NCBI GenBank assembly: GCA_020636005.1
Contig: JACJYR010000002.1
Location: 868,001-932,000 of the forward strand
Length of the DNA: 64,000 bases
Source: Lewinellaceae bacterium
Lineage (GTDB): Bacteria; Bacteroidota; Bacteroidia; Chitinophagales; Saprospiraceae
Reading direction: 5' to 3'
The notes below the pieces were generated by a model. That model did no database searches. It saw only the letters and a program-made list of their open reading frames with translations, and was not told the origin of the DNA. A program made the position numbers and the translations under genes. Every line of letters begins with the position of its first letter. Within the stretch, counting starts at the first letter, position 1. Positions 27,366 to 36,046 of this stretch are shown here, piece by piece.

Positions 27366-27746
27366 TTACTTCAACTCGACCTGAGCACCCGCTGCTTCCA
27401 ATGCAGCCTTGAGTTTCTCAGCCTCGTCTTTCGAAACGCCCTGCTTTACAGGACCAGGTGCGGCATCTACCAAACCTTTAGCTTCAACCAAGCCCAATCC
27501 AAGGGCGTCTTTCACAGCTTTCACCACCTGCAGCTTCTGAGCGCCGGCAGAATTCAGAATGACATCGAATTCTGTCTGTTCAACAGCAGCAGGGGCATCC
27601 CCACCAGCAGCAGGGCCTGCGGCCACAGCGACAGCGGCAGCCGCCGGTTTTATATTATAATCGTTTTCCATTATACCGGTCAATTCAGTCACCTCTTTAA
27701 TGGTGAGGCCGACTAATTGTTCGGCTAGTGCTTTCAAATCTGCCAT
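27366..27746 (-). CDS. rplL: 50S ribosomal protein L7/L12
   Basis: A 126-residue stalk protein. The N-terminal dimerisation domain (about 1-32, LAEQLVGLTIKEVTELTGIM) leads to an Ala-rich hinge (about 33-55). The C-terminal domain (EFDVILNSAGAQKLQVVKAVKDALGLGL ...) binds translation factors. The order rplK-rplA-rplJ-rplL-rpoB is the standard one. Confidence 0.97.
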   Translation of the reverse strand: MADLKALAEQLVGLTIKEVTELTGIMENDYNIKPAAAAVAVAAGPAAGGDAPAAVEQTEFDVILNSAGAQKLQVVKAVKDALGLGLVEAKGLVDAAPGPVKQGVSKDEAEKLKAALEAAGAQVELK

Positions 27747-27854
27747 TTTGATTAGATTTTTAAGAAATTACAAGATATATGCGTTGTACTTGGAAGCCGT
27801 GTTTTGTTAGCAGTCTTCTGCTGGCAATCATTAATTGCCCACTGGAAACTGCAA

Positions 27855-28388
27855 TTACCCTCTTTCCTCCAATGCTTTGAGCAGGCCCATAACGTTTTGG
27901 CCGCCGGAATTGAGCTGGGAAAGCAGGTTGCTCATCGGGGAATTCAACAAGCCGATCAATTCGCCCAGTAAATCTTCTTTCGACTTCAGGTTGGCCAGTG
28001 CCTCCAACTGATCGTCGCCGATGTAAATGGCGGAATCAATGTATGCAGCTTTGATGGATGGCTTTTTGTCATCCTTGCCTTTCCTGAAATCTTTGATGAT
28101 CTTAGCGGGCATGTTGGCTACATCGGCAAACAGGACAGCCGTTGGGCCTTTGAGGGCCTCGAAGATTTCAGCATAGTTTTTATCCCCGCCGTCAATTGCT
28201 TCAAGGGCTTTTTGTGCCAGGGTGTTCTTCACCACCCGCATTTCAATGCCTTTTTCGTAGAACTGACGCCTTAATGTATTGACTTGTGCTACCGTCATTG
28301 CGGAAGAGTCCGCCAGATAGAAAAATGGCGACTCTGCAAATTTTTCTTTCAATTCCTCAATGACAGCGGTTTTTTCTGCTTTTGTCAT
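27855..28388 (-). CDS. rplJ: 50S ribosomal protein L10
   Basis: A 177-residue protein that binds 23S rRNA and anchors the L7/L12 dimers through its C-terminal helix (about 135-175). The N-terminus KAVIEELKEKFAESPFFYLADSSAMTV and the segment RVVKNTLAQKALE are family hallmarks. The spacer to rplA is only 60 bases, so a long L10-type leader is not present. Confidence 0.96.
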   Translation of the reverse strand: MTKAEKTAVIEELKEKFAESPFFYLADSSAMTVAQVNTLRRQFYEKGIEMRVVKNTLAQKALEAIDGGDKNYAEIFEALKGPTAVLFADVANMPAKIIKDFRKGKDDKKPSIKAAYIDSAIYIGDDQLEALANLKSKEDLLGELIGLLNSPMSNLLSQLNSGGQNVMGLLKALEERG

Positions 28389-28448
28389 TTTCTTTTTTGT
28401 TGATCGTTACGCTTTCCTTTTTTAAAAAGAAGAAAGGGCAAGAAAATA

Positions 28449-29141
28449 TTAACGAATCGCTTTTGTATCTACTTTGATACCGGGGCTCATGGTACTTGCC
28501 ACGGTAACGGACTTCATATAAGTTCCCTTTGCTGAAGACGGCTTGAGCTTGATCAAGGTTTGGATGAGTTCGTTGGCGTTGTCCAGCAATTTCTCCGGGG
28601 TAAAGGATATCCTGCCAATAGAAGAATGGATGATGCCGTACTTGTCCACCCGGAAGGCCACCTTTCCTCCCTTCACATCGCCGATTGCACCTGCGAGATC
28701 CATGGTAACGGTACCTGTTTTAGGGTTGGGCATCAAGCCGCGGGGGCCAAGGATACGTGCCACTTTACCGACTTGTGCCATCACAGGGGGCATCGCAATT
28801 GCCACATCGAAATCAGTCCAACCGCCTTGTATTTTGGTAATAAGCTCGTCCAGGCCAGCTTCGTCAGCGCCGGCATCTTTAGCTTCCTGCACTTTGTCTG
28901 GTGTACAAAACACCACGACCCGTTTAGTTTTACCTGTTCCGTGGGGAAGGTTTGCAGTTCCACGAAGCGCTTGATCTGCTTTCCGGGGGTCGATCCCCAA
29001 CCGGACGTGCAGATCGACAGAGGCGTCGAATTTGGCCGTATTAATATCTTTTACCAAGGCCAATGCTTCGTCCAGCAAGTAGAGTTTTTCGCTGTCCACT
29101 TTTTTGTCAACAGCTTTCCTTTTCTTAGAAGTTTTTGCCAT
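28449..29141 (-). CDS. rplA: 50S ribosomal protein L1
   Basis: A 230-residue protein of the L1 stalk, which moves deacylated tRNA. It shows the DLHVRLGIDPRKADQALRG start region and MPNPKTGTVT near the middle, both conserved in L1. It normally also represses its own operon by binding mRNA; no copy of its binding site was identified here. Confidence 0.97.
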   Translation of the reverse strand: MAKTSKKRKAVDKKVDSEKLYLLDEALALVKDINTAKFDASVDLHVRLGIDPRKADQALRGTANLPHGTGKTKRVVVFCTPDKVQEAKDAGADEAGLDELITKIQGGWTDFDVAIAMPPVMAQVGKVARILGPRGLMPNPKTGTVTMDLAGAIGDVKGGKVAFRVDKYGIIHSSIGRISFTPEKLLDNANELIQTLIKLKPSSAKGTYMKSVTVASTMSPGIKVDTKAIR

Positions 29142-29216
29142 TTTATAAAATATTATGAGGTTGATAGCGCCTAGTGAACTTCTTCACATAGGCTCCCTTC
29201 AAATAATGATTCAATC

Positions 29217-29657
29217 TCAGGCCGGAGGGTTTCCACCTTCTACCCGAATACCCATTGAACGGGCAGTACCTGCCACCATCCGCATAGCAGACTCGACCGT
29301 GAAACAATTAAGGTCTGACATTTTGCTTTCAGCAATCGTCCGTACTTGATCCCAGGTTACTTTGCCGACCTTGTTCCGGTTAGGCTCCGGCGACCCGCTT
29401 TTCAATTTTGTTACTTCCAGCAATTGGATAGCAGCGGGTGGGGTTTTTATGACAAACTCGAAGGATTTGTCTTTGTAAACGGAAATAACGACCGGCAGGA
29501 GTTTACCCATCCTGTCCTGCGTTTCGGCATTGAAACGCTTGCAGAACTCCATAATGTTGACACCTTTGGCACCGAGGGCAGGGCCAATGGGGGGCGATGG
29601 GTTGGCCTGGCCGCCCTTCGCCTGTATCTTGATGAAAAATTCGACTTCTTTTGCCAT
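29217..29657 (-). CDS. rplK: 50S ribosomal protein L11
   Basis: A 146-residue protein of the GTPase-associated centre. The N-terminus IKIQAKGGQANPSPPIGPALGAKGVNIMEFCKRFN-type motif is complete, including the Pro-rich stretch bound by thiostrepton-type drugs. The C-terminal rRNA-binding domain ends TARSMGIRVEGG. It is separated from nusG by a spacer made of facing heptamer arrays (29666-29739). Confidence 0.97.
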   Translation of the reverse strand: MAKEVEFFIKIQAKGGQANPSPPIGPALGAKGVNIMEFCKRFNAETQDRMGKLLPVVISVYKDKSFEFVIKTPPAAIQLLEVTKLKSGSPEPNRNKVGKVTWDQVRTIAESKMSDLNCFTVESAMRMVAGTARSMGIRVEGGNPPA

Positions 29658-29665
29658 CTGTATTT

Positions 29666-29739
29666 AATGATGAACGATGAACGATGAATGATAAATGACG
29701 GGAAGCTGATTCATCGTTTATCATTAACCGTTTACCATT
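29666..29739. repeat. Facing heptamer arrays between nusG and rplK
   Basis: The left part is built from AACGATG/AATGATA-type heptamers (29666-29700). The right part carries related units on the opposite strand (29709-29739). The two parts can pair, for example AATGATAAAtGA with its near complement. They fill almost the whole spacer inside the nusG-rplK operon. Confidence 0.65.
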
Positions 29740-29741
29740 AT

Positions 29742-30290
29742 TTACTGTGTTTTTTCCACTTGCATGAAATTGAGTTCTACCTCCGTTCCACGCCCAAATA
29801 TTTTGACGATTACTTTAAGTTTCTTTTTCTCCTCGTTGACCTCCTGAACATCGCCGACAAAATCGGTGAAAGGACCATCTATAATTTTCACGGTTTCGTT
29901 TACGATGAATGGCTCCAGCATCTGCTCCCCTGCATCTTGCGATTCGTCCACCTTGCCCAAGAGCCTGTTCGCTTCAGAGGTCATCATGGGGATCGGCGTG
30001 TTTTTACCCAAAAAATGGATGACGTTGGGGATATTTGCAATGGCCTGTACGACTTCGCCTGTCAATTTGGAGGGTTCAGCCTCGATCAAGATGTACCCTG
30101 GAAGGATATTTCTCTCTGAAATGACCTTCTTGCCATTCCGTATTTTATAAACCTTTTCAGTCGGTACGATCACTTGGGAAATAAAATCGGCCCATTCGCT
30201 GCGTTGGATTTCCAACTCAACCCGTTCCTTTATTTTCTTTTCTTTACCGCTAATGACCCTGAGTGAGTACCACTTTTTTTCTTCGGACAT
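29742..30290 (-). CDS. nusG: Transcription termination/antitermination protein NusG
   Basis: A 182-residue protein with the NGN domain (WYSLRVISGKEKKIKERVE ... ) binding RNA polymerase across the cleft, and a C-terminal KOW domain containing VKIIDGPFTDFVGDVQEV. It couples transcription to translation and acts in pausing. It follows secE with 19 bases between, as in most bacteria. Confidence 0.96.
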   Translation of the reverse strand: MSEEKKWYSLRVISGKEKKIKERVELEIQRSEWADFISQVIVPTEKVYKIRNGKKVISERNILPGYILIEAEPSKLTGEVVQAIANIPNVIHFLGKNTPIPMMTSEANRLLGKVDESQDAGEQMLEPFIVNETVKIIDGPFTDFVGDVQEVNEEKKKLKVIVKIFGRGTEVELNFMQVEKTQ

Positions 30291-30309
30291 GAAGATGTTG
30301 GTTTTAGAA

Positions 30310-30501
30310 TTACCCTATGCCATAAATCAAATTCAGCACAGCTTTGGAAATGGCGTCCATTAAAAAGACGATAACCGTAAAAATGGCCAACCCTACCAAC
30401 ACCACAATCGTTGTGGCCTGGAGATTTGACCAAGTTGGCCAAGTCACTTTGGTGAGCAGCTCATTATAACTTTCCTGAACGTAAAGTTTTATCTTTTCCA
30501 T
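30310..30501 (-). CDS. secE: Preprotein translocase subunit SecE
   Basis: A 63-residue short form with a single membrane segment (about 31-55), preceded by YNELLTKVTWPTWSNLQ, the conserved amphipathic helix of SecE. It stabilises SecY in the inner-membrane secretion channel. Confidence 0.95.
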   Translation of the reverse strand: MEKIKLYVQESYNELLTKVTWPTWSNLQATTIVVLVGLAIFTVIVFLMDAISKAVLNLIYGIG

Positions 30502-30602
30502 TTTTCTGGATTTGGGCTTTTTAGCTTAATTCAAGTTGTAAAAATATGCGGTCTTCTTTACCGTAACCCACCAACAATGAACCATAAACTAATCCCCTTT
30601 AG

Positions 30603-30675
30603 CACGGGCGGAAGGACTTGAACCCTCAGCCTACGGTTTTGGAGACCGTCGCTCTACCAGTTGAGCTACGCCCGT
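30603..30675 (-). tRNA. trnW: tRNA-Trp (CCA)
   Basis: A complete cloverleaf of 73 bases: acceptor ACGGGCG/CGCCCGT, anticodon loop TCTCCAAAA with CCA, and T-loop GGTTCAAGT. No CCA tail is encoded. It lies between tufA and secE, a common bacterial position. Confidence 0.96.
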
Positions 30676-30700
30676 AAATACAGTATTTCAAAAAGATGAA

Positions 30701-30730
30701 AATTAAGCACCCGAAAACGGGTGCTTAATT
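30701..30730 (-). terminator. Strong hairpin after tufA
   Basis: AATTAAGCACCCG (30701-30713) pairs perfectly with 30718-30730 around AAAA, a 13-bp stem. A TTTT run follows on minus. It lies between tufA and tRNA-Trp and could separate the tuf unit from the secE unit, or act as a partial terminator. Confidence 0.75.
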
Positions 30731-30767
30731 TTTCAGAAGTACACGATATTAAAATATATGGTGTCGC

Positions 30768-31964
30768 TTAATCAAGAATTTCGGTCACCTGGCCTGCACC
30801 CACCGTACGGCCACCTTCGCGGATAGCGAAACGAAGCCCTTTTTCCATAGCAATTGGGTTGATCAGGTTGACTTCCAGGGAAACGTTGTCGCCTGGCATC
30901 ACCATCTCAACTCCTTCCGGCAATTTGACATCGCCAGTTACGTCGGTAGTACGGAAATAGAACTGTGGGCGGTAGCCATTGAAGAAAGGAGTGTGACGGC
31001 CACCCTCGTCTTTACCCAACACGTACACCTCGCACTTGAATTTCATGTGGGGGGTAACGGATTTAGGCTTGCAGATAACCATTCCACGGCGGATAGCTTC
31101 CTTCTCAATACCGCGCAGCAGCAGACCGGCATTATCGCCAGCTTCGCCCCTGTCGAGTATTTTACGGAACATTTCGACACCTGTCACAGTAGAGGTCAAT
31201 GGCTTTTCGCCTGGAGCCATCATACCGATAATTTCAACAGGATCGCCTGTATTGATGACGCCCCTTTCGATACGGCCAGTCGCAACAGTACCGCGACCAG
31301 TAATGGAGAACACGTCCTCAATAGGCATCAGGAAGTCTTTGTCAATAGCCCTTGTCGGGGTAGGAATCCAGGAGTCAACTGCAGCCATCAGGTCTTTGAC
31401 AGCCTGAACGCCTTTAGCTTCTCCTTCCAACGCCTTCAAAGCAGAGCCTTGAATAATCGGAGTGGTATCGCCGGGGTATTCGTATTGGCTCAAAAGTTCA
31501 CGGACTTCCATCTCAACGAGTTCCAACATCTCGGGGTCGTCCACAAGGTCAACTTTATTCATAAAAACCACGAGGCTAGGCACACCCACCTGACGGGCGA
31601 GCAGAATGTGCTCACGGGTTTGTGGCATAGGGCCATCGGTAGCAGCTACCACGATGATGGCACCGTCCATTTGGGCAGCACCTGTTACCATGTTCTTCAC
31701 ATAGTCTGCGTGGCCTGGGCAATCTACGTGCGCATAGTGGCGGGCCTTGGTTTCATATTCAACGTGGGCAGTGTTGATAGTGATACCACGTTCTTTTTCT
31801 TCCGGCGCAGCGTCAATTTGGTCGTAGGACGTACTTTTAGCAAGACCCTCGCTAGACAGAACGACAGTGATGGCAGCCGTAAGTGTGGTCTTGCCGTGGT
31901 CAACGTGCCCTATCGTACCGATATTGACGTGCGGTTTTGTTCTCTGAAATTGTTCTTTTGCCAT
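30768..31964 (-). CDS. tuf: Elongation factor Tu
   Basis: A 398-residue GTPase that delivers aminoacyl-tRNA to the ribosome. The G motifs are textbook: GHVDHGKTTL, DCPGHADY, NKVDLVDD and the SALKALEG region. Domains II and III are complete. The kirromycin/aurodox-site residues look ordinary. It follows four tRNA genes and is itself followed by tRNA-Trp. Confidence 0.98.
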   Translation of the reverse strand: MAKEQFQRTKPHVNIGTIGHVDHGKTTLTAAITVVLSSEGLAKSTSYDQIDAAPEEKERGITINTAHVEYETKARHYAHVDCPGHADYVKNMVTGAAQMDGAIIVVAATDGPMPQTREHILLARQVGVPSLVVFMNKVDLVDDPEMLELVEMEVRELLSQYEYPGDTTPIIQGSALKALEGEAKGVQAVKDLMAAVDSWIPTPTRAIDKDFLMPIEDVFSITGRGTVATGRIERGVINTGDPVEIIGMMAPGEKPLTSTVTGVEMFRKILDRGEAGDNAGLLLRGIEKEAIRRGMVICKPKSVTPHMKFKCEVYVLGKDEGGRHTPFFNGYRPQFYFRTTDVTGDVKLPEGVEMVMPGDNVSLEVNLINPIAMEKGLRFAIREGGRTVGAGQVTEILD

Positions 31965-32084
31965 CGGAATTTAATTTTAGAAACTTTTAAAAATAAGTTG
32001 ATTAGGAGTTGGTTGATTGCACCTTGGGCTTGTGCCAAGCAGGCAAAATTGCCGAGGTATGGAACACAGGCCCATCGTGCAGGG

Positions 32085-32156
<72 letters not shown>

Positions 32157-32171
32157 ATTTCGTCTTGTACG

Positions 32172-32233
32172 TTGTCGGTTGTTGGTTGTTCGTTTCTTGA
32201 AACCAAAAAACACGCAACCAACAACGGCCAACA
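32172..32233. repeat. Imperfect palindrome between tRNA-Thr and tRNA-Gly
   Basis: TTGTTGGTTG on the left pairs with CAACCAACAA on the right. It lies in the spacer between two tRNAs of the same transcript, like the hairpin at 32336-32378, and could be an RNA processing signal. Confidence 0.5.
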
Positions 32234-32240
32234 AAATCAG

Positions 32241-32313
32241 AGCGGGAGACGAGACTCGAACCCGCGACCCTCAGCTTGGAAGGCTGATGCTCTACCAACT
32301 GAGCTACTCCCGC
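32241..32313 (-). tRNA. trnG: tRNA-Gly (TCC)
   Basis: A 73-base cloverleaf with acceptor GCGGGAG/CTCCCGC and anticodon loop CTTCCAA (TCC). Confidence 0.95.
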
Positions 32314-32335
32314 ATTTCAAAAGAGGTGAGGGTTT

Positions 32336-32378
32336 GAGAGGCGAGAAGTGAGGATTGCCCTCACTTCTCGCCTCTCGC
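32336..32378. repeat. Perfect 18-bp-stem hairpin between tRNA-Gly and tRNA-Tyr
   Basis: GAGAGGCGAGAAGTGAGG pairs perfectly with its complement around the loop ATTGC. No T-run follows. The arms have a heptamer-like rhythm (GAGGTGA, AGAGGCG, AGAAGTG). It is probably an RNA-processing structure within the polycistronic tRNA transcript, or part of the heptamer-array class. Confidence 0.75.
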
Positions 32379-32390
32379 ATCCACACTTGG

Positions 32391-32473
32391 TGGGGGTGGT
32401 AGGATTCGAACCTACTCAGCCAAAGGCAACAGATTTACAGTCTGCCCCGTCTCTCCAACTTCGGCGCACCCCC
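32391..32473 (-). tRNA. trnY: tRNA-Tyr (GTA)
   Basis: An 83-base class II tRNA with a long variable arm, acceptor GGGGGTG/CACCCCC and anticodon GTA. The flanking bases 32388-32390 encode CCA, so the 3' end may be templated here. Confidence 0.95.
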
Positions 32474-32557
32474 TTAGATTTAGTAGCGAGGGATGATATT
32501 TTGAAAAGGAGGGATGCCCCCGCCTTTCAGAATTTCATTTCTCACCACCCAAACCAG

Positions 32558-32630
32558 AGCCAGTAGAGGGACTCGAACCCCCGACCAGCTGATTACAAAT
32601 CAGCTGCTCTACCAACTGAGCTATACTGGC
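32558..32630 (-). tRNA. trnT: tRNA-Thr (TGT)
   Basis: A 73-base cloverleaf with acceptor GCCAGTA/TACTGGC and anticodon loop TTTGTAA (TGT). It is the first tRNA of the cluster. The order Thr(UGU)-Tyr-Gly-Thr(GGU)-tuf is the same as thrU-tyrU-glyT-thrT-tufB in E. coli. Confidence 0.95.
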
Positions 32631-32714
32631 TTATGTATTGGTATTTTATTTTATTTTCCCGTGTTTTCAAAGGAACTTGCCCCAAATTGAGGCTACTTTT
32701 TCGCAAAACGCCCG

Positions 32715-32722
32715 CAAAGATA
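32715..32722 (-). promoter_or_regulatory. Putative second promoter -7 box (TATCTTTG) of the tRNA-tuf operon
   Basis: A perfect TAnnTTTG on minus, about 85 bases before tRNA-Thr(UGU). A TTTG lies upstream at 26 bases, longer than the usual 19-21, so the -33 element is uncertain. Confidence 0.45.
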
Positions 32723-32782
32723 GCCGTTTTAGGGAAAAATGGAAATTTCAAATTTTCTTTTTGCCTTATTTTTTTGGAGGCG

Positions 32783-32812
32783 CAAATGTAGGGCATTCCA
32801 ACTAATTTGCAA
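32783..32812 (-). promoter_or_regulatory. Putative main promoter of the tRNA-tuf operon
   Basis: On minus a -33 TTG (32812-32810) is separated by exactly 19 bases from the -7 box TACATTTG (32790-32783). Both match the Bacteroidota primary sigma consensus. It lies about 150 bases upstream of the first tRNA and just beyond the hpf terminator. Confidence 0.6.
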
Positions 32813-32866
32813 GCAAGCAAACAAAGGGTTTTTGAAAAAAAGTTCAACCCTGTGAAAAAGAAATGT

Positions 32867-32899
32867 AAAAGGCCCGCTCCGGGGTCGGAACGGGCCTCT
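32867..32899 (-). terminator. Intrinsic terminator after hpf
   Basis: AGGCCCG (32870-32876) pairs with CGGGCCT (32891-32897), with an inner TCCG/CGGA. A TTTTACATTTC tract follows on minus. It separates xerC-hpf from the tRNA-tuf promoter. Confidence 0.7.
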
Positions 32900-32925
32900 C
32901 TTGATTTTTTCTTATGCCCTGATTC

Positions 32926-33240
32926 TCAATGGGAAATACCGTTGTGCGGCCTCAATTTTTCTTTGTATTTGGTGAGTTGCCGCCGCAGGTCGTCCACTGC
33001 CTTGTCTATTGATTGCTCAAATGTCTTGTTGGTCTCTTTGGCAAACAGGCTCTGGCCCGGCACCTGAAGTCGAACCTCTGCCACTTTATCCTTTACCTGG
33101 CCGGAGTTTTCGAGGCGCAATTTTACTTCTACATCGATAATGCGGTCAAAAAACTGCTCCAGTTTATTGACTTTCCGTTCTACAAAATCGAGCAATTTCT
33201 GATCTGCTTTGAACTGAACTGATTCGGTGTGTACTTTCAT
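32926..33240 (-). CDS. hpf: Ribosome hibernation promoting factor (short HPF/YfiA family)
   Basis: A 104-residue protein starting MKVHTESVQFKADQKLLDFVERKV, with the beta-alpha fold of YfiA/HPF (KLEQFFDRIIDVEVKLRLEN; KVAEVRLQVPGQSLFAKET; FEQSIDKAVDDLRRQLTKYKEK). These proteins bind the 30S decoding region and help form inactive ribosomes in slow growth. It lacks the C-terminal extension of the long form. The longer reading frame upstream (to 33441) runs into the xerC end and is rejected. The order xerC-hpf is usual in this phylum. Confidence 0.93.
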   Translation of the reverse strand: MKVHTESVQFKADQKLLDFVERKVNKLEQFFDRIIDVEVKLRLENSGQVKDKVAEVRLQVPGQSLFAKETNKTFEQSIDKAVDDLRRQLTKYKEKLRPHNGISH

Positions 33241-33310
33241 AGACCTTGATTTAAAGGTTAGACAATATAGTATCTGGAGGTAAAGCCGCCGTTCAGGGCA
33301 AACTGCCGCT

Positions 33311-34213
33311 TTATGGCTCCAGTGGTAATTTAGCCTTGGGGTGTGCTTGTTGGTATGACTTCTTGAGCTGCTCAATAGAATTGTGGGTATATACCTGCGT
33401 CGCTGCAAGGCTGGAGTGGCCCAGCAATTCTTTGATGGCATTTAAGTCGGCTCCGTTGTTGGATAAATGCGTGGCAAATGAATGTCGAAGGACGTGAGGG
33501 CTCCGCTGTTCCACCGTTGTTACGAATGACAAGTAGCGTTTTACAATCGTATAAACGGAAGAAGTGCTGATGGCTTCTCCCTTGTTGTTGAGCAACAAAA
33601 TTGTACCACCATTGTCCGGAAATGCAGCACGCCGTTCGGCCAGGTATTTTTCAATCAGGCTGACCAGGTGCCGTGCTACGGGGATCAGCCTTTCTTTTTG
33701 CCGCTTTCCGAATACTTTCACCTGAAAAGTAGATAAGTCAACATCTGCCACTTTAACACCTGCCAGCTCTGAGCGCCGCATCCCCGTACAATAGAGCATC
33801 TCCAAAATCAGCCTGTCGCGCACCGCTGGGAACCCCTCACCAAAATCAACTTGCTCGAACAGGAGGGACATGTTCTTTTCATTGACAAAAACCGGCAACC
33901 GTTTTCCCGTTTTTGGCGGGACTACCTTTAGCATGGGATTGGCTTTTATTTCGCCGTGTTTACGCAAAAATTTAAAGAATGATTTCAGGCAGGAAAGCTT
34001 CCGGTTGATTGATCTGGCAACATTCCCTTTTTCCATTAAATCTACTATCCAGGAACGGATGTGGGTATGGCTAATTTCGGCAGGTTCGGTTATTTCATAG
34101 GTCTGATCCAAAAAATCAAAAAATTGGCCCAAATCCTTTTTGTAGGCGATAAGGGTGTGCGGGGAAAACCGTTTTTCGTATTGCAGATATTGAAAAAATC
34201 GCGCTTGCTTCAT
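33311..34213 (-). CDS. xerC: Tyrosine recombinase XerC/XerD family
   Basis: A 300-residue recombinase. The N-terminal SAM-like DNA-binding domain covers about 1-90. The catalytic domain shows the Arg in CTGMRRSELAG (about 150), the Lys in the beta-turn VFGKRQKERLIP (about 175), the box II HVLRHSFATHLSNNGAD (about 240), HSS, and the nucleophile Tyr in ATQVYTHNS (about 275). It resolves chromosome dimers at dif. Its setting, next to hpf and the tRNA cluster, is the normal chromosomal locus, and I see no sign of a mobile element. No dif site was identified. Confidence 0.9.
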   Translation of the reverse strand: MKQARFFQYLQYEKRFSPHTLIAYKKDLGQFFDFLDQTYEITEPAEISHTHIRSWIVDLMEKGNVARSINRKLSCLKSFFKFLRKHGEIKANPMLKVVPPKTGKRLPVFVNEKNMSLLFEQVDFGEGFPAVRDRLILEMLYCTGMRRSELAGVKVADVDLSTFQVKVFGKRQKERLIPVARHLVSLIEKYLAERRAAFPDNGGTILLLNNKGEAISTSSVYTIVKRYLSFVTTVEQRSPHVLRHSFATHLSNNGADLNAIKELLGHSSLAATQVYTHNSIEQLKKSYQQAHPKAKLPLEP

Positions 34214-34347
34214 TCGCTGTCGTCTCTATCGAAGGTGGAGAGGTATTGGCGTCCAAGTTAACCATGCGTGATGAAAAAGTCAACCAGACGAAAATAAAAA
34301 TTCGGGGCGGTACTGCCCGGCCCCGGTTTTTACTGCTGAAAATCAAG

Positions 34348-35745
34348 CTATTTCTTCAAGCTCCCGATCATGTCCTCCGGCCTTACCCATTCGTCAAACT
34401 GCTTTTCTGTCAACAAACCCAATTCAAGTGCCGCCTCCTTTAGTGTTTTACCCTCTTTATGTGCCTTTTTGGCAATTTTTGCAGCATTGTCATACCCTAT
34501 GTGCGTGTTCAGTGCAGTAACCAGCATCAGCGAGTTGTCCAGGTTTTGCTGGATGCGGGAAAGGTTGGGCTCAATACCAACCGCACAGTTGTCATTGAAA
34601 CTAACACAGGCATCGCCGATGAGCCTGGCCGACATAAGGAAATTGAAAATCATGACGGGCTTAAACACGTTAAGTTCAAAATGGCCGTTCATCCCGCCGA
34701 TATTGATGGCTACGTCATTGCCCAGCACCTGGGCCATGGCCATGGTCATCGCCTCGTTTTGGGTGGGGTTCACCTTGCCGGGCATGATGCTGGAACCCGG
34801 TTCGTTGTCTGGAATGATAATTTCACCGATGCCACAGCGGGGGCCAGAGGCCAGCATGCGAATGTCGTGCGCTATTTTAAACAAGGAAACCGCCACGGTT
34901 TTTAAAGCCCCGTGCGATTCCACAATGGCATCGTGGGCAGCCAAAGACTCAAACTTGTTGGGGGCGGTAATGAATGGCAGTCCCGTCAGTTCGGCGATTT
35001 TTTCCGCCACTTTTTTGGGATAGCCCGGGGGGGTGTTCAGGCCCGTCCCGACGGCGGTGCCGCCAAGCGCCAACTGGGCCAGGTGCGGCAAGGTGTTTTT
35101 GATGGCTTTTAGCCCCTGGTCGAGTTGCGCTGCGTACCCGCTAAGTTCTTGCCCAAGTGTGAGCGGGGTGGCGTCCATGAGGTGGGTGCGGCCTATTTTG
35201 ACCACTTTCATGAATTTCCTGGACTTTTCTTTCAGCGTGTCCCGCAGCTTTTCGATGCCGGGGATGGTCGTTTCCACGAGGATTTTATAGGCGGCAATGT
35301 GCATGGCCGTCGGAAAGGTGTCGTTGCTGGACTGCGATTTGTTCACGTCGTCGTTGGGGTGTAGCACCTTTTGCTCGTCCGTGAGTTTCCCACCTTTCAG
35401 TACGTGTGCCCGGTTGGCTACCACTTCGTTCACGTTCATGTTCGATTGGGTGCCGCTGCCTGTTTGCCAAACCACCAATGGGAACTCATCGTCAAGCTTA
35501 CCGGCCAGTATTTCATCGCAAACCTGGCCGATGAGGCTGGCTTTTTCTTTTGGCAAAACGCCCAAATCCTGGTTGGTGAGCGCCGCTGCTTTTTTTAAAA
35601 TGGCAAATGCCCGGATGATTTCCGGCGGCATCCGGTGCCCACCAATTTTAAAATTTTGGAGGGAACGCTGGGTCTGGGCGGCCCAGTAAGCGTCAATTGG
35701 CACTTCTACGGTGCCGAGGGAGTCTTTTTCTTTGCGGTATTTCAT
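34348..35745 (-). CDS. fumC: Fumarate hydratase, class II
   Basis: The 465-residue enzyme interconverts fumarate and malate in the TCA cycle. Signature GSSIMPGKVNPTQ (about 318-330) is intact, as are GSGTQSNMNVNEV and SSNDTFPTAMH in the N-terminal half. It belongs to the iron-independent class. A possible TACTTTTG promoter box lies 79 bases upstream. Confidence 0.96.
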   Translation of the reverse strand: MKYRKEKDSLGTVEVPIDAYWAAQTQRSLQNFKIGGHRMPPEIIRAFAILKKAAALTNQDLGVLPKEKASLIGQVCDEILAGKLDDEFPLVVWQTGSGTQSNMNVNEVVANRAHVLKGGKLTDEQKVLHPNDDVNKSQSSNDTFPTAMHIAAYKILVETTIPGIEKLRDTLKEKSRKFMKVVKIGRTHLMDATPLTLGQELSGYAAQLDQGLKAIKNTLPHLAQLALGGTAVGTGLNTPPGYPKKVAEKIAELTGLPFITAPNKFESLAAHDAIVESHGALKTVAVSLFKIAHDIRMLASGPRCGIGEIIIPDNEPGSSIMPGKVNPTQNEAMTMAMAQVLGNDVAINIGGMNGHFELNVFKPVMIFNFLMSARLIGDACVSFNDNCAVGIEPNLSRIQQNLDNSLMLVTALNTHIGYDNAAKIAKKAHKEGKTLKEAALELGLLTEKQFDEWVRPEDMIGSLKK

Positions 35746-35823
35746 ATTGATAAATTATGGCCTGCCCAGGTTGGCATGCCGGGTTAGGGTAGGTGCAATT
35801 TCAAGGCACCCGCTTAATCGGCC

Positions 35824-35831
35824 CAAAAGTA
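35824..35831 (-). promoter_or_regulatory. Putative fumC -7 box (TACTTTTG)
   Basis: It fits TAnnTTTG on minus, 79 bases upstream of the fumC start. No matching -33 TTG was found at the right distance. Confidence 0.35.
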
Positions 35832-35956
35832 AAAAGTTATCCGGGTTGGGGGGGGTGATTTTGGGCACCAAACGTTTAACCCATTTCTGCAGGATGAAAG
35901 CGCCGGATTTGAAAAACCGTTCGCAAATTTCAGAAAATGTAAATAGGGGTTGCTCA

Positions 35957-36046
35957 GGATCGAAGGAAAAATAAAATGACTATTTTATTATAAAAAAACC
36001 CTTTCTTCTCAGCGGTTGCCAACAGTAAAATTGACAAGTTATTATT
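35957..36046 (-). repeat. Dispersed twin-hairpin repeat, divergent copy F (reverse)
   Basis: It begins GGATCGAAGGAAAAATAA, as the reverse copies do, then AAAATGA-c-TATTTTATT in place of the second hairpin, and ends AAAATTGACAAGTTATTATTCA, related to AAAATGGTGAAGTTATT. Both hairpins are weaker or altered, so this copy is decayed or diverged. Confidence 0.6.

Noticed and set aside
33311..34213. Tyrosine recombinase as sign of an integrated mobile element
   Set aside because: It sits at the standard chromosomal xerC-hpf locus, with no attachment repeats or cargo genes around it.
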